DNA of 64,000 nt, from assembly GCF_002355395.1 (NCBI RefSeq), contig NZ_AP017315.1:372001-436000 (forward strand). The letters run 5' to 3'. How positions within the stretch are numbered: the stretch's first letter is position 1; every line of letters begins with the position of its first letter. Below, one piece after another: positions 8,212-16,714 of this stretch. The position numbers and the translations under genes are program-made. The notes beneath the pieces were generated by a model. That model made no database searches and was not told the DNA's origin. It saw only the letters and a list, made by a program, of their open reading frames with translations. This DNA comes from Microcella alkaliphila. Its GTDB lineage: Bacteria; Actinomycetota; Actinomycetes; Actinomycetales; Microbacteriaceae.

Positions 8212-8881
8212 GCTGTCCTCCCACCCTGTCTTCCAGGGCAAAGACTTTGTCCGCGCGTTCCGCGGTGGCGAGAACGACCTCGGCGTTACGTTGGTCCGTT
8301 CCCAGTGCCCAGGCTTCGGCATCCTGGGGGGAGCGTCCGTAGCGCTCGTGCCGCGCGATGAGCCAAGCCTTGCGCGCAGCCTCGTCTGTCCGAAGGAACC
8401 ACACCTCGGTGAGCAGAGGTCGCACCCGCGCCCAGCCTCCGCTCTCGAGTAGAAGGTAGTTCCCTTCGGTAATCACGATGGGCGTGTTTGGGTCAACGAG
8501 CACAGAGCCGGCCACTGCCGCCTCCAGCTGACGGTCGAAGTCGGGCGCATATACGGGTCGGTCACGTGCGGCAATACGCTCGAGAAGAGAGACGTAGCCG
8601 TCGACGTCGAAGGTGTCCGGTGCCCCTTTGCGCTCCCAGCGACCAAGCCGACGCAGCTCCGAGTCTGCGAGATGGAAGGCGTCCATGCCCACGGCGACGG
8701 CGTCCGAGCCGAGGGCGTCAAGCAGAGCATCCGTCAGCACGCTCTTGCCGGCACCCGGGGCTCCCGCGATGCCCAGCAGCACGCGCTCGCCACCGGCCGC
8801 GAGGTGGCGCAGGTGCGCAGTGAGCGACGCAATCGTCTCGCGTTGCGACTCTCTGGGGAAAGGTGTCGATGGCGTCGTCAA
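8198..8881 (-). CDS. P-loop sugar/nucleoside kinase (FrcK/uridine-kinase-like)
   Basis: A 227-residue predicted phosphotransferase with Walker A LLGIAGAPGAGKSVLTDALL, the substrate-side GMDAFHLADSELRRLGRWERKGAPDTFD typical of the pantothenate-kinase/uridine-kinase branch (COG1072), and IVITEGNYLLLE. Similar kinases accompany ribose- or fructose-type ABC transporters (FrcK beside FrcBCA in rhizobia), which fits the transporter encoded upstream in this run. No ATG fits: the frame overlaps the SDR gene upstream, so I chose TTG at 8881, which overlaps the SDR stop as TTGA and leaves about 30 residues before the P-loop. The substrate is inferred to be a free sugar; a nucleoside cannot be excluded. 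Confidence 0.78.
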   Translation of the reverse strand: MTTPSTPFPRESQRETIASLTAHLRHLAAGGERVLLGIAGAPGAGKSVLTDALLDALGSDAVAVGMDAFHLADSELRRLGRWERKGAPDTFDVDGYVSLLERIAARDRPVYAPDFDRQLEAAVAGSVLVDPNTPIVITEGNYLLLESGGWARVRPLLTEVWFLRTDEAARKAWLIARHERYGRSPQDAEAWALGTDQRNAEVVLATAERADKVFALEDRVGGQHGAH

Positions 8882-9609
8882 ATCGGTTGTCCTGTCGGCA
8901 GGAGAACGAGGTCTCGAATGGTGACGTGGGCGGGTCGTGTCAGCATGTAGAGGATGGCATCCGCGACATCTGATGATCGGATGCCCGTGCGAGCCTCGAT
9001 CCTTTCCGCCTCCTCGGGGGACCCGTGCGCGAAACCCCACAGGGGGTTGAGGACGACTCCGGGAGCGATTGCCCCGATCCGCACCCCAGACTCGGCGGTC
9101 TGTCGCCGGGTCGTGTGCACAAAAGACTGCACAGCGTGCTTGCTCGCCGAGTACACCGGCTCCCACTCGATGTCTTGATGGCCCGAGACGGAACTGGTGA
9201 CGATGATGTCTCCTGACCCCTGTGGAAGCAGGTGGCGCAGCGCTGCGCGTACGAGAGTCATCACCCCGGTCACGTTTGTTGAGACGAGCGACTCGATCTG
9301 CTCGGGCGTGGATTCGGTGATGTCGCCACCCACGTAGATGCCAGCATTGGGCAATACGATGTCGAGCCCGCCGAGACGCTGTACCGTCTCCGCCACGATC
9401 GACTCCGCCGTCTGCGAATCTGACACGTCCGCGGCGATGGGGGTAACCGATCCTGGTGCTGACTCGGCGAGGTTCATGAGCTTGTCATTGGACCGCGCAA
9501 CGGCTACGATATGCACTCCTTCCGCAACTAGGGCCTCGCACGTGGCCAGCCCGATTCCCGAGCTTGCCCCCGTCAGAAGCGCGACTTTTCCGTGCAGTGA
9601 TGTCGTCAT
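8878..9609 (-). CDS. Short-chain dehydrogenase/reductase
   Basis: A 243-residue classical SDR. Nucleotide-binding motif LLTGASSGIGLATCEALV, LPNAG in place of NNAG, SSVSG with the catalytic serine region, and YSASKHAV carrying catalytic Tyr and Lys. The C terminus (VTIRDLVLLPTGQPI) matches the YdfG/serine-dehydrogenase-like subgroup acting on 3-hydroxy acids or polyols. It is translationally coupled to the class II aldolase upstream (ATGA at 9606-9609) and to the P-loop kinase downstream (TTGA). In context it probably oxidises a sugar alcohol or reduces an aldehyde from aldol cleavage; the substrate is not known. Confidence 0.85.
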   Translation of the reverse strand: MTTSLHGKVALLTGASSGIGLATCEALVAEGVHIVAVARSNDKLMNLAESAPGSVTPIAADVSDSQTAESIVAETVQRLGGLDIVLPNAGIYVGGDITESTPEQIESLVSTNVTGVMTLVRAALRHLLPQGSGDIIVTSSVSGHQDIEWEPVYSASKHAVQSFVHTTRRQTAESGVRIGAIAPGVVLNPLWGFAHGSPEEAERIEARTGIRSSDVADAILYMLTRPAHVTIRDLVLLPTGQPI

Positions 9610-10475
9610 CTCTCCTCCTCGATGCGCGGTCGGTGCTGGCTTGTTGAGTCGCGACGATCGAGCGAAAGCAGACCCCGGCGGTACTTCTCGTCAGGCCGTG
9701 AGTTGATGCGCGCGACCTCCTCCGGGGGCATGAACACAACGCCCCCGGCGCACGAGGCGGCGATGATCACGCGCGCGCTTTTCTGTGCCATTGCCGTCAT
9801 GCCGAGAACCTCGGCCGCGGTCAACCCGAGCGCGAACATGCCGTGATTGCGTAGGTAGATGACGCGTGGCGCCTGCCCCCACCGCGCGATGTGTTCAGCC
9901 AGCTGCGTTCGCACGTGGCGCGCGAGTGCGATGCCCGGATCCACGTACGGGACGAGGAGTGGATGCGCGCCCAAGACGACGATCTGATCGGGAAACAGGG
10001 CGCCGTCAACGAGCTTCTCGGCAGACTGCGAGCACAGGATCGCGGTGACGTTCGTCGGATGGCTGTGCGCGATGACCCGCGCATCCGTTGCGGCATAGAT
10101 GACCACGTGCAGGAGCGCTTCGACCGAGGGGCGACGACCCTCGAGAGCTGCAACCTGAGAGAACAGGGCGTCCACCTCGTCGTCGCCCGCCCGGGGGTCG
10201 TCGATGAGCGCCAGAGCGGCGGGTAGCTCGAGGCGCACGAAGTCGTCGGGTTCGGCCGTCGCCAAAGTCGCGCCGCTGGCCTTAACGAGCATGACGTTCT
10301 GGACGCGCACGGATGTATTGCCTTCGCCGAGAATCGCGGCGTCCTGGCTGGGTGCACCCAGCTGTCGCGAAAGATCTACCAGCGCGTCACGGGACGAAGC
10401 GGTCATCGTGATCCGCTGTGGTTGAGCGTGTCCGGGTTCATTGCACAGACCATGCTGATTCTGTACCGCGGTCAC
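9606..10475 (-). CDS. Class II aldolase/adducin-family protein
   Basis: A predicted zinc-dependent aldolase or epimerase of up to 289 residues. Visible: LGEGNTSVRV in the N-terminal phosphate-binding region, the acidic DDEVDALF, the zinc-ligand pair HSHPTNVTA, and the third ligand in YLRNHGMFALG. Relatives are fuculose-, rhamnulose- and ribulose-phosphate aldolases or 4-epimerases. GTG at 10475 overlaps the upstream SDR stop (GTGA); ATG at 10406 (MTASSRD) is an alternative with a shorter N terminus. It is flanked on both sides by SDR genes, an unfused version of the aldolase-dehydrogenase pairing seen in the rhamnose operon. A ketose 1-phosphate made by the FGGY kinase of this operon is a reasonable substrate (inference). 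Confidence 0.82.
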   Translation of the reverse strand: MTAVQNQHGLCNEPGHAQPQRITMTASSRDALVDLSRQLGAPSQDAAILGEGNTSVRVQNVMLVKASGATLATAEPDDFVRLELPAALALIDDPRAGDDEVDALFSQVAALEGRRPSVEALLHVVIYAATDARVIAHSHPTNVTAILCSQSAEKLVDGALFPDQIVVLGAHPLLVPYVDPGIALARHVRTQLAEHIARWGQAPRVIYLRNHGMFALGLTAAEVLGMTAMAQKSARVIIAASCAGGVVFMPPEEVARINSRPDEKYRRGLLSLDRRDSTSQHRPRIEEER

Positions 10476-11239
10476 AGCGCGGTGTAGCCGCCATCGATGA
10501 CGAGTGATTGGCCGGTGAGGTACGAGGAGGCAGGGGACGCGAGTAGGAGCACTATGCCGTCGAGGTCGGTCGGATCACCCATGCGTCCCGCGGGGATGAG
10601 CGACACCCAGTCTGCCGCGAGTTCGGGGTTCTCCTCGGTGAACTGCCTGGTCATGTCCGAGAGAATGTAGCCAGGCGCAATCGCATTGACTCGGATTGCC
10701 GGCGCCCACTCGACCGCCAGCGACTTCGCGAGCTGATCCACGGCTGCTTTCGAGGAGTTGTATGAGGCCTGCCGTTGCGGAACGTTGACAATGCGTCCGG
10801 ACATCGACGAGATGAACACTGCGGAACCCTTACGCCCCTCGGCAAGGAGCGGTCGAGCGAAAGACTGTGCGCTGAAGAAGGTTCCGCTGAGATTGATGTC
10901 GATCACCCTCGACCATGTCGTCTGATCGACCTCGGCGGAGTCGCCCCACGTGGTGATGCCGGCTGCGGTGATGAGGATGTCCGCGGTGCCGAGATCGGCA
11001 CGAACAGTCGAGAACGCGCCTTCTACCGATTCGGGGTCGGTGACATCCACTCGTGCGAACGAGGTCGTGGCGCCCGTGTCCTCCTGGAGCCGGCGAGCGG
11101 ATTCCTCCACGCTGGGCAAGATGTCGAGCAGGGCGACGCTGGCACCGTATCGGGCCAGTGCAGTGGCGAGCGAGTATCCGATCCCGCGAGCGCCACCCGT
11201 GACGACAGCAACTCGGCCAGTGAGGTCTAGCAGGTTCAT
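10472..11239 (-). CDS. Short-chain dehydrogenase/reductase (FabG-like fold)
   Basis: A 255-residue classical SDR, probably NAD(H)-dependent because Asp follows beta-strand 2 (LLDILP). Motifs: VVTGGARGIGYSLATALARYG, ITAAGITTWGD (NNAG variant), SSMSG, YNSSKAAV with catalytic Tyr and Lys, and the C-terminal SSYLTGQSLVIDGGYTAL. ATG at 11239 was chosen: GGAG sits at the right distance upstream, and the longer frame to 11269 would run into the hairpin at 11268-11303. The next gene overlaps its stop by GTGA. Family members next to sugar ABC transporters often oxidise polyols or aldoses; the substrate here is not defined. Confidence 0.86.
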   Translation of the reverse strand: MNLLDLTGRVAVVTGGARGIGYSLATALARYGASVALLDILPSVEESARRLQEDTGATTSFARVDVTDPESVEGAFSTVRADLGTADILITAAGITTWGDSAEVDQTTWSRVIDINLSGTFFSAQSFARPLLAEGRKGSAVFISSMSGRIVNVPQRQASYNSSKAAVDQLAKSLAVEWAPAIRVNAIAPGYILSDMTRQFTEENPELAADWVSLIPAGRMGDPTDLDGIVLLLASPASSYLTGQSLVIDGGYTAL

Positions 11240-11267
11240 CGTGTGCTCCGCATCGTTGGTGAAAGGC

Positions 11268-11303
11268 ACGGTGGCCGGATCGGAATTCCGATCCGGCCAC
11301 CGT
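11268..11303. terminator. 36-bp perfect palindrome between binding-protein gene and SDR gene
   Basis: The bases from 11268 to 11303 are a perfect inverted repeat with no loop in the simplest fold, centred on GGAATTCC. It begins eight bases after the stop of the sugar-binding-protein gene on the - strand. There is no strong T-run after it, so it probably acts as a partial terminator or mRNA-stabilising hairpin that raises binding-protein mRNA over the downstream enzymes. Confidence 0.6.
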
Positions 11304-11310
11304 TAGTTGA

Positions 11311-12309
11311 CTAGCAGGACGACCGGTAGGCCGCCTCTCCACCTTCACCGTCGATGTTGTCGGCGGTGATGATGGTGAAGCCGGTCTGGATGATCTCCTC
11401 GGTGGGCTCGCCCTCGAGAGCGGCCAGCGCCTGGGCGACACCCTGCGCACCGATCGAGGCGGGCTCCTGAGCAACCAGGGCCTGCACGACGCCGTCGCGC
11501 AGCTGCTGGACCTGGGCAGGACCAGCGTCGAAGCCGACGATGGTCACTTCGCCGTCACGTCCGGCCTGCTGCACACCCGTCGCCGTGCCCTCGGCGGCGA
11601 ACAGGTTCGCCGCGAAGATGCCCACGATGTCAGGGTTGGCCTGCAGCGCAGCGGTCACGATTTGCGCAGCGAGAGCGGGGTTGTTCTCGCTGTACTCAAC
11701 GCCCAGCGACTCGAAGGCCGGGTTCTCCGCCGCGGCCGCCTCGAAGCCCGCCGCACGCTGGTCGGTCGTCGAGATTCCGGGGTTGACCGAGACAACAAGA
11801 ACCTTGCCGCCCTCGGGGTTTGCGGCTTCGATGGCAGCGAACGCAGCCTCACCGCCTCCGAAGTTGTCGCTGGAGATCTGCGAGACCGCCATCGACGGGT
11901 CCTCGAGAGTCGTGTCGACGAGCACGACCTGGATGCCTGCATCAGCGGCCGCCTGAATCGGTCCGGCCATTGCCGTCACGTCCGTCGGCGCGATGAGAAG
12001 CGCGTCCGGCTGCGAGGCAACGACCGCGTCGACGATCGGGCGCTGCAGAGTCGGGTCGAACTGCTGCGGGCCCTGAACCGTCACGGTCGCGCCAGCAGCT
12101 TCGGCCGCTTCCCTGATGCCGCACTCCATGGTGATGTAGAACTCGTCACCCGCAACGCCCTGAACGAAGGCGATGCTATAGCCGTCCTCGTTCGGCGCAG
12201 CGGCGTCCCCGTTGCTGTCGGTGCCGGCGTCTGCCGAGCAGCCTGCGAGCACCAGCGCGGACGAGGCGCCGAGCGCCAAGATCCCGAATGCTGACTTCTT
12301 CCACTTCAT
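11311..12309 (-). CDS. Sugar ABC transporter substrate-binding lipoprotein (RbsB type)
   Basis: A 332-residue secreted lipoprotein that captures a monosaccharide or polyol outside the membrane. The signal peptide has a lysine-rich start (MKWKKSAFG), a hydrophobic stretch and the lipobox LAGC with the lipidated cysteine near residue 24. The mature part is a Peripla_BP_4/RbsB-type fold: YSIAFVQGVAGDEFYITMEC, DALLIAPTDVTAMAGPIQAA, GIQVVLVDTTL, NPDIVGIFAANLFAAEGTATG, VTIVGFDAGPAQVQQLRDG. It is last of the three transporter genes (ATPase, permease, binding protein). A strong palindrome follows its stop. The ligand is unknown; ribose, fructose, allose or a polyol are all plausible. Confidence 0.9.
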   Translation of the reverse strand: MKWKKSAFGILALGASSALVLAGCSADAGTDSNGDAAAPNEDGYSIAFVQGVAGDEFYITMECGIREAAEAAGATVTVQGPQQFDPTLQRPIVDAVVASQPDALLIAPTDVTAMAGPIQAAADAGIQVVLVDTTLEDPSMAVSQISSDNFGGGEAAFAAIEAANPEGGKVLVVSVNPGISTTDQRAAGFEAAAAENPAFESLGVEYSENNPALAAQIVTAALQANPDIVGIFAANLFAAEGTATGVQQAGRDGEVTIVGFDAGPAQVQQLRDGVVQALVAQEPASIGAQGVAQALAALEGEPTEEIIQTGFTIITADNIDGEGGEAAYRSSC

Positions 12310-12357
12310 TGTGATTTTCCGTTTCTCGTGATGGGTTGGGTGGTGTTTGCCGACGCG

Positions 12358-13440
12358 TTACTCACGCCGATTTCCGCTGACGAACTTTCGCCAGAGGCTT
12401 GGGGGTTTGCTGCCGCGCATCGCGGCACTGCGTCGCGTCTGGTCGATGTAGACGGCGGTGATCAGAACGACACCAACGGCGACTTGCTGCCAGAACGGCT
12501 GCACTCCCGTGATGACGAATCCGTTCTGAAGGACTGCGGGAATGAACAAACCGACGACGGTTCCGAAGATCGTTCCGATCCCGCCGAAGAGCGACGTGCC
12601 ACCGATGACGACCGCAGCGATGACGTTCAGGTTCGTCTGGGATTGGCCTCCGATTGCCGTGGTGCCGAATTGGGAAAGCGAGAGAATGCCGGCCACCCCC
12701 GCGAGCGAACCTGCGAGCATGTACACCTGGATCAGGTGACGATCGACCTTCACGCCCACGCGACGTGCCGCTATTTCGCTCGAGCCGACGGCATAGGTGT
12801 AGAGCCCGAAGCGCGTGAAGTGCAGGAGGAATGCTCCGAGAAGAACGATCCCTAGGGCGATCACCGAGATGATCGGAATGGTTCCGAACACATTGCCGAA
12901 TCCGATGCTCGACCGGAGCTCCTCGGGAACCTCACGAATGTCGATGCCCCCACTGAGGACGAGCGCGAGGCCCAGTGCCATGCCGAGCGACCCCAGCGTG
13001 ACGATGAGGGGTGGAATCTTCCCCTTTGTGATCAAGAAGCCGTTCAGGAAGCCCCACGCGGTTCCGGAGAGGATCGCAACGACGATCCCGATGATCGCGA
13101 CTCCCCACCCTTCGCCGCCGAGTTCCCGCATGGTGATGGCCGAAACAACGCCCGAGAAGACCAGCACGGAGCCAATCGAGAGGTCGATGCCAGCCGTGAT
13201 GATGACGAAGGTCATGCCGACGGCCAGAACCGCCAAAATCGAGGCGTTCTGGATGACCAGGCGGAAGTTCGACCACTGGGCGAACGTGTCGGGAGCCAGC
13301 GCGGTGAAGATCAGGACGATGGCGATCAGAACCAGCAGAATCTGGAAGGACTGGGCCTTCAGCATCTTGCGGAAGAAGCCCAACTGGGGCTCGAGCATGC
13401 CGATCGCTACTGATTCGGTCGGCGGGGCAGCGTTCTTCAC
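12358..13440 (-). CDS. Sugar ABC transporter permease (RbsC type)
   Basis: A 360-residue integral membrane permease of the BPD_transp_2 family (RbsC/FrcC). About eight to ten hydrophobic segments are visible, beginning near residue 35 (FQILLVLIAIVLIFTALAP). Characteristic segments are GMTFVIITAGIDLSIGSVLV, GFLNGFLITKGKIPPLIVTLG, and NVIAAVVIGGTSLFGGIGTI with the conserved glycines that contact the ATPase. A single permease gene implies a homodimeric channel. The start overlaps the ATPase stop by four bases (13437-13440), and the binding-protein gene follows after 48 bases. Confidence 0.92.
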   Translation of the reverse strand: MKNAAPPTESVAIGMLEPQLGFFRKMLKAQSFQILLVLIAIVLIFTALAPDTFAQWSNFRLVIQNASILAVLAVGMTFVIITAGIDLSIGSVLVFSGVVSAITMRELGGEGWGVAIIGIVVAILSGTAWGFLNGFLITKGKIPPLIVTLGSLGMALGLALVLSGGIDIREVPEELRSSIGFGNVFGTIPIISVIALGIVLLGAFLLHFTRFGLYTYAVGSSEIAARRVGVKVDRHLIQVYMLAGSLAGVAGILSLSQFGTTAIGGQSQTNLNVIAAVVIGGTSLFGGIGTIFGTVVGLFIPAVLQNGFVITGVQPFWQQVAVGVVLITAVYIDQTRRSAAMRGSKPPSLWRKFVSGNRRE

Positions 13441-14201
13441 TGGTTTCCTTCCTTCGTGACGGCGCCGGTCATGAGCCCGACCAGTTCTTCCATCGATGTC
13501 TGCTTGGCATCGAGACTGGCCACACGGGTACCCAGTCGGAGGACCTGGATGCGGTCGGAGACCTCCATGACGTGAGGCATGGAGTGGCTGATGAACACCA
13601 CGGCGATGCCCTTGTCACGGACACGCCGGATGGTCTCCAAGACGTTCTTCGTTTGGCGCACTCCGAGGGCCGCGGTGGGCTCGTCCAGGAACACCAGTCG
13701 GTGGGCCCAGTGCACGGCTCGGGCGATCGCGACCGCCTGTCGTTGACCACCAGACATTTCGCCGACGGGCGAGCTGAGCGATCGAACGGTCGCACCAAGT
13801 TCACTAAATGCCGAGTACGCCTGATCGCGCATCTCCTTGTTGTTCATCATGCCGAGCATGCCCAGCAGTCCGGGTCGGCGAATCTCCCGGCCGAGGTACA
13901 TGTTCTGAACCGGGTCGAGGTGAGGAGCCAGGGCTAGGTCCTGGTGAACCGTCTCGATTCCGAGTGCGTTCGCCTGACTGGGTGAGGTGAGCTCGATCTC
14001 CTCGCCGTCGAGCTTGATCGTGCCGCTGTCGACGGCGAGGTTGCCGGAGAGCGCCTTGACAAGGGTGGACTTCCCCGCCCCATTGTCACCAATCAGCGCA
14101 GTTACCTCGCCCGGATACACAATGAAATTTGCCTCGTTGAGCGCGCGAACGTGTCCAAACTGTCGAGATAGGCCAATTGCTTCGAGTAGGGGTGTCGGCA
14201 T
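13437..14201 (-). CDS. Sugar ABC transporter ATP-binding protein (single-domain FrcA type)
   Basis: A 254-residue ATPase energising the RbsC-type permease. Walker A is ALIGDNGAGKSTLVKALSG, the signature is EMSGGQRQAVAIARAV, and Walker B is HRLVFLDEPTAALG followed by the switch His in VFISHSM. Unlike RbsA, which has two fused ATPase domains, this protein has one domain, as in FrcA of fructose importers. ATG at 14201 is preceded by an excellent ribosome binding site (AAAGGAG, five bases away), so a 15-residue upstream extension of the frame was rejected. It lies 54 bases after the FGGY kinase gene. Confidence 0.92.
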   Translation of the reverse strand: MPTPLLEAIGLSRQFGHVRALNEANFIVYPGEVTALIGDNGAGKSTLVKALSGNLAVDSGTIKLDGEEIELTSPSQANALGIETVHQDLALAPHLDPVQNMYLGREIRRPGLLGMLGMMNNKEMRDQAYSAFSELGATVRSLSSPVGEMSGGQRQAVAIARAVHWAHRLVFLDEPTAALGVRQTKNVLETIRRVRDKGIAVVFISHSMPHVMEVSDRIQVLRLGTRVASLDAKQTSMEELVGLMTGAVTKEGNQ

Positions 14202-14255
14202 CTCAACTCCTTTCGTAGGGAACGGGAAAACGGGAGGTCGTCGCAAGCAGCGGTG

Positions 14256-15671
14256 TCATTGCTGTGGCGTGAGGGTTGTCGTGTCGATCCGTGCGTGCTC
14301 GGCAAGGAAGGCAGCGGCGAAGTGTTCGAACTCGGAATTGCGAGCTGCGGCGAACGATGCGAAGAGCGCGGCTCCGAACGCGGTGCCCTCGTCGTGGGTC
14401 GAGACAGAGACGCGGGGAAAGACCCGTTCACGAGCACGCACAACGCTGCGCATCTTTGACCAGCCTCCGGTCAGCAGGGTGGAGGTCGCCGCAGCGTACT
14501 CACGATTCATGATCTCGAGGAGTTCCGCACACATCGCGTTGCCGTGCGTGAGCGCGGCAATGAACAGTTCCTCGGGTGAAAGTCCGTCGCTGTTCGCGAC
14601 GATCCGCAGGACACCGTCGTTGTTACGAGCGCCGGAAACCTCCAGACCGCCGTCGGTCAGCATGCCCGAGACCGGCAGGGCCATGACCCGCTCGTCGATC
14701 TCGCGTCGACCGTGCGCGTCGGTGATGCCAAGAAGTTGGAGCACCCGTCTCATGAGGAGGCCCGACTTCGTCCCGGCAAGAAGCACGTACTTTCCCGGAA
14801 GGACGTGGCGCACCGTGTTGATACCGGCCGTCGCGAGACGCTCGCGAGCATCGAAGGGCAACGTCGTGTCGAGCACGCGCACGAGCGCCTCGGCTGTTCC
14901 CATTGAGTCATAGAGTTCGTCGCGGGTTGTCGCACCGGCGGCAACAGCGGAGACGAGATGATCGTGTCCCGCGACGCTCAGGGTTGCGCCTTGGAACGCC
15001 GACGGTAAGCGATCGTCAGAGAGCTGGCCGACGGGATCGCCCGCGCCGACCCGTTCGGCCAGGATGCTCTCGCCGACGTTGAGCACATCGAGCGCGGCAC
15101 CCCAGGGCTGGCTGTCGTCCTGATCGATCATGCCGGTTCGCGACACAAGCGAGTACTCGGCCACCCGGGGGCCGCCGAGGGAGTGAATCACGAACTCGGG
15201 CACGTTCACGAATGTGCAGGATTCGAGAGTGACACCCTGGTCGCGAAGGTAGAGCAACTTCGAGATCGTTGCCAGAGGACCGACCGGCAGACCAGTGCGC
15301 CCGAGGAATTCGTTGCGAAACTCGGCCGGAGTTCCCAGAATTTGCTCGCCTCCGCGTGGATCGAACCAGGCAAAGATGGGCGCCGTTGGCAGCCCGTGCT
15401 GATCCAGAACTACGCCCGCCTCGGCCATTCCAGAGACAGCGAGTGCGTGCACTCGATAGTTACCGTCGCGACGAAGTGCGGTATCTGCCTCCGCCGCGAG
15501 CGCGACAATGACGTCCAGTACGCGCCCCGCGGGCATCTCGGCCTGGCCGTGATCGAGGCTGTCCCAGGGAGTGCGTCGGCTCACGACGAGCTTCTCCCGA
15601 CCTTCAGGTGTCGCCACGAGCATCTTGATGCTCGTGGATCCGATGTCGATTCCGACGACGACGTCGCTCAT
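14256..15671 (-). CDS. FGGY-family carbohydrate kinase
   Basis: A 471-residue kinase predicted to phosphorylate a ketose or polyol. N-terminal ATP-site segment VVVGIDIGSTSIKMLVATPEG, then HALAVSGMAEAGVVLD, PIFAWFDPRGGEQI, the second-domain GHDHLVSAVAAG, and a TGGWSKM segment corresponding to the usual glycine-rich adenine loop, followed by DEGTAFGAAL. Length is typical for the family. The stop-start overlaps the upstream isomerase-like gene by ATGA. The position between an isomerase-like gene and an ABC transporter suggests it acts on the imported sugar after isomerisation or oxidation. Which hydroxyl is phosphorylated cannot be read from sequence; L-fuculose, ribulose/xylulose or tagatose-like ketoses are candidates. 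Confidence 0.85.
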   Translation of the reverse strand: MSDVVVGIDIGSTSIKMLVATPEGREKLVVSRRTPWDSLDHGQAEMPAGRVLDVIVALAAEADTALRRDGNYRVHALAVSGMAEAGVVLDQHGLPTAPIFAWFDPRGGEQILGTPAEFRNEFLGRTGLPVGPLATISKLLYLRDQGVTLESCTFVNVPEFVIHSLGGPRVAEYSLVSRTGMIDQDDSQPWGAALDVLNVGESILAERVGAGDPVGQLSDDRLPSAFQGATLSVAGHDHLVSAVAAGATTRDELYDSMGTAEALVRVLDTTLPFDARERLATAGINTVRHVLPGKYVLLAGTKSGLLMRRVLQLLGITDAHGRREIDERVMALPVSGMLTDGGLEVSGARNNDGVLRIVANSDGLSPEELFIAALTHGNAMCAELLEIMNREYAAATSTLLTGGWSKMRSVVRARERVFPRVSVSTHDEGTAFGAALFASFAAARNSEFEHFAAAFLAEHARIDTTTLTPQQ

Positions 15672-16714
15672 CGCACGTCACCCGAGTCGAGCGTTGCAGG
15701 CCATCCCCGTCCCGGCCGGGCGATGAGTACGGACGCCGTTCCGTCGACGTGCCACGGCCCGGCGGCGTGCGGGACGACGAGAGCATCCCCGCGCTGTACC
15801 GGCACGGATCCCTGATCGAAGGCAAGAGCGCCGTCGCCGTCTGTCACGAGCACGACGGCAAATCCAGCGTCGACGTCCGCTGTCCCGTGCCCTGCTCCAG
15901 CCGTCTGGTGAAGCTGGAAGTACGGGTCCGCCGACTCGGGCAGAACCGACTGCAGCAGCGGCCCCGCTGCGGATGCTCCACTCGTGGACACGAGCTTCGC
16001 GAGTTCGGCGTCGGTCAGTGCGGAGGTGGAGACAGCGCCCAGCACTGTGTCGAAGCCGAGCTCAAGGTGCGACTCTTCGCGGGTCGACGTCGTGATTGAC
16101 CATTCGAGGAGAATTGAGAAGTCGGTCGGTTCCTGAACTTCTGCGACGAAGATTCCGCCATCGATTGCGTGTGCTGTCTCTGCCGGAACGAGAACACCCA
16201 TCCCCTTCACGGCCTCGATACGGTTCATGTGCGCGAGCATCCATTCGCTGTCTTGAGCGTCGCGCCGCTTGTCGAGCTCGTCGCGGTCCACGTCGTCTTT
16301 CCAGCCCACATAAAACGCGCATCCGGGTTCGGTGTCGAGCACGAACCAGGCCTCCGTCTTGCCGTACGGGCAGTTCAGGTGCTGACCAGCGAACGCTCGG
16401 TCGGGATGCACGTGAACGGGGAGCCGTTGGCGAGCGTCAAGAAGCTTGACCAGGATGCCGACGTCAGAGGCGACTGAGCCGCGGCTGCTCCCGATCCACG
16501 ATTCGGGGTCGGCTGCGACCACATCGCGCAGCAGTGCGCCGTCGGCCGTGACGGCGAGACCCACGGTGGAGTCTCCGAATCGTGACACCGTTGAGCCGAG
16601 CCACTCTTCGGGCTGACGGTCTGTCTCGGGTGTGATTCCCCGCAGTGCCGCGATGCGGTCGCCACCGAGGTAGAAGTGCTGCACGGGGTTCGGCGGGAGG
16701 AAGAGTGGTTTCAC
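15668..16714 (-). CDS. Class I phosphomannose-isomerase-like protein
   Basis: A 348-residue zinc cupin of the mannose-6-phosphate isomerase type I family. Visible marks: N-terminal NPVQHFYLGGDRIAAL, PEEWLGSTVSRFG, the metal-ligand motif RLPVHVHPDRAFA, GKTEAWFVLDTEPG, and PAETAHAIDGGIFVAEVQEPTDFS with a further ligand His. The C-terminal part is a second cupin-like barrel. The family interconverts mannose 6-phosphate and fructose 6-phosphate; members in sugar operons often have other aldose/ketose phosphates as substrates. It is coupled on both sides by four-base overlaps, directly after the LacI gene, so it is the first enzyme of the operon. Confidence 0.82.
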   Translation of the reverse strand: MKPLFLPPNPVQHFYLGGDRIAALRGITPETDRQPEEWLGSTVSRFGDSTVGLAVTADGALLRDVVAADPESWIGSSRGSVASDVGILVKLLDARQRLPVHVHPDRAFAGQHLNCPYGKTEAWFVLDTEPGCAFYVGWKDDVDRDELDKRRDAQDSEWMLAHMNRIEAVKGMGVLVPAETAHAIDGGIFVAEVQEPTDFSILLEWSITTSTREESHLELGFDTVLGAVSTSALTDAELAKLVSTSGASAAGPLLQSVLPESADPYFQLHQTAGAGHGTADVDAGFAVVLVTDGDGALAFDQGSVPVQRGDALVVPHAAGPWHVDGTASVLIARPGRGWPATLDSGDVR

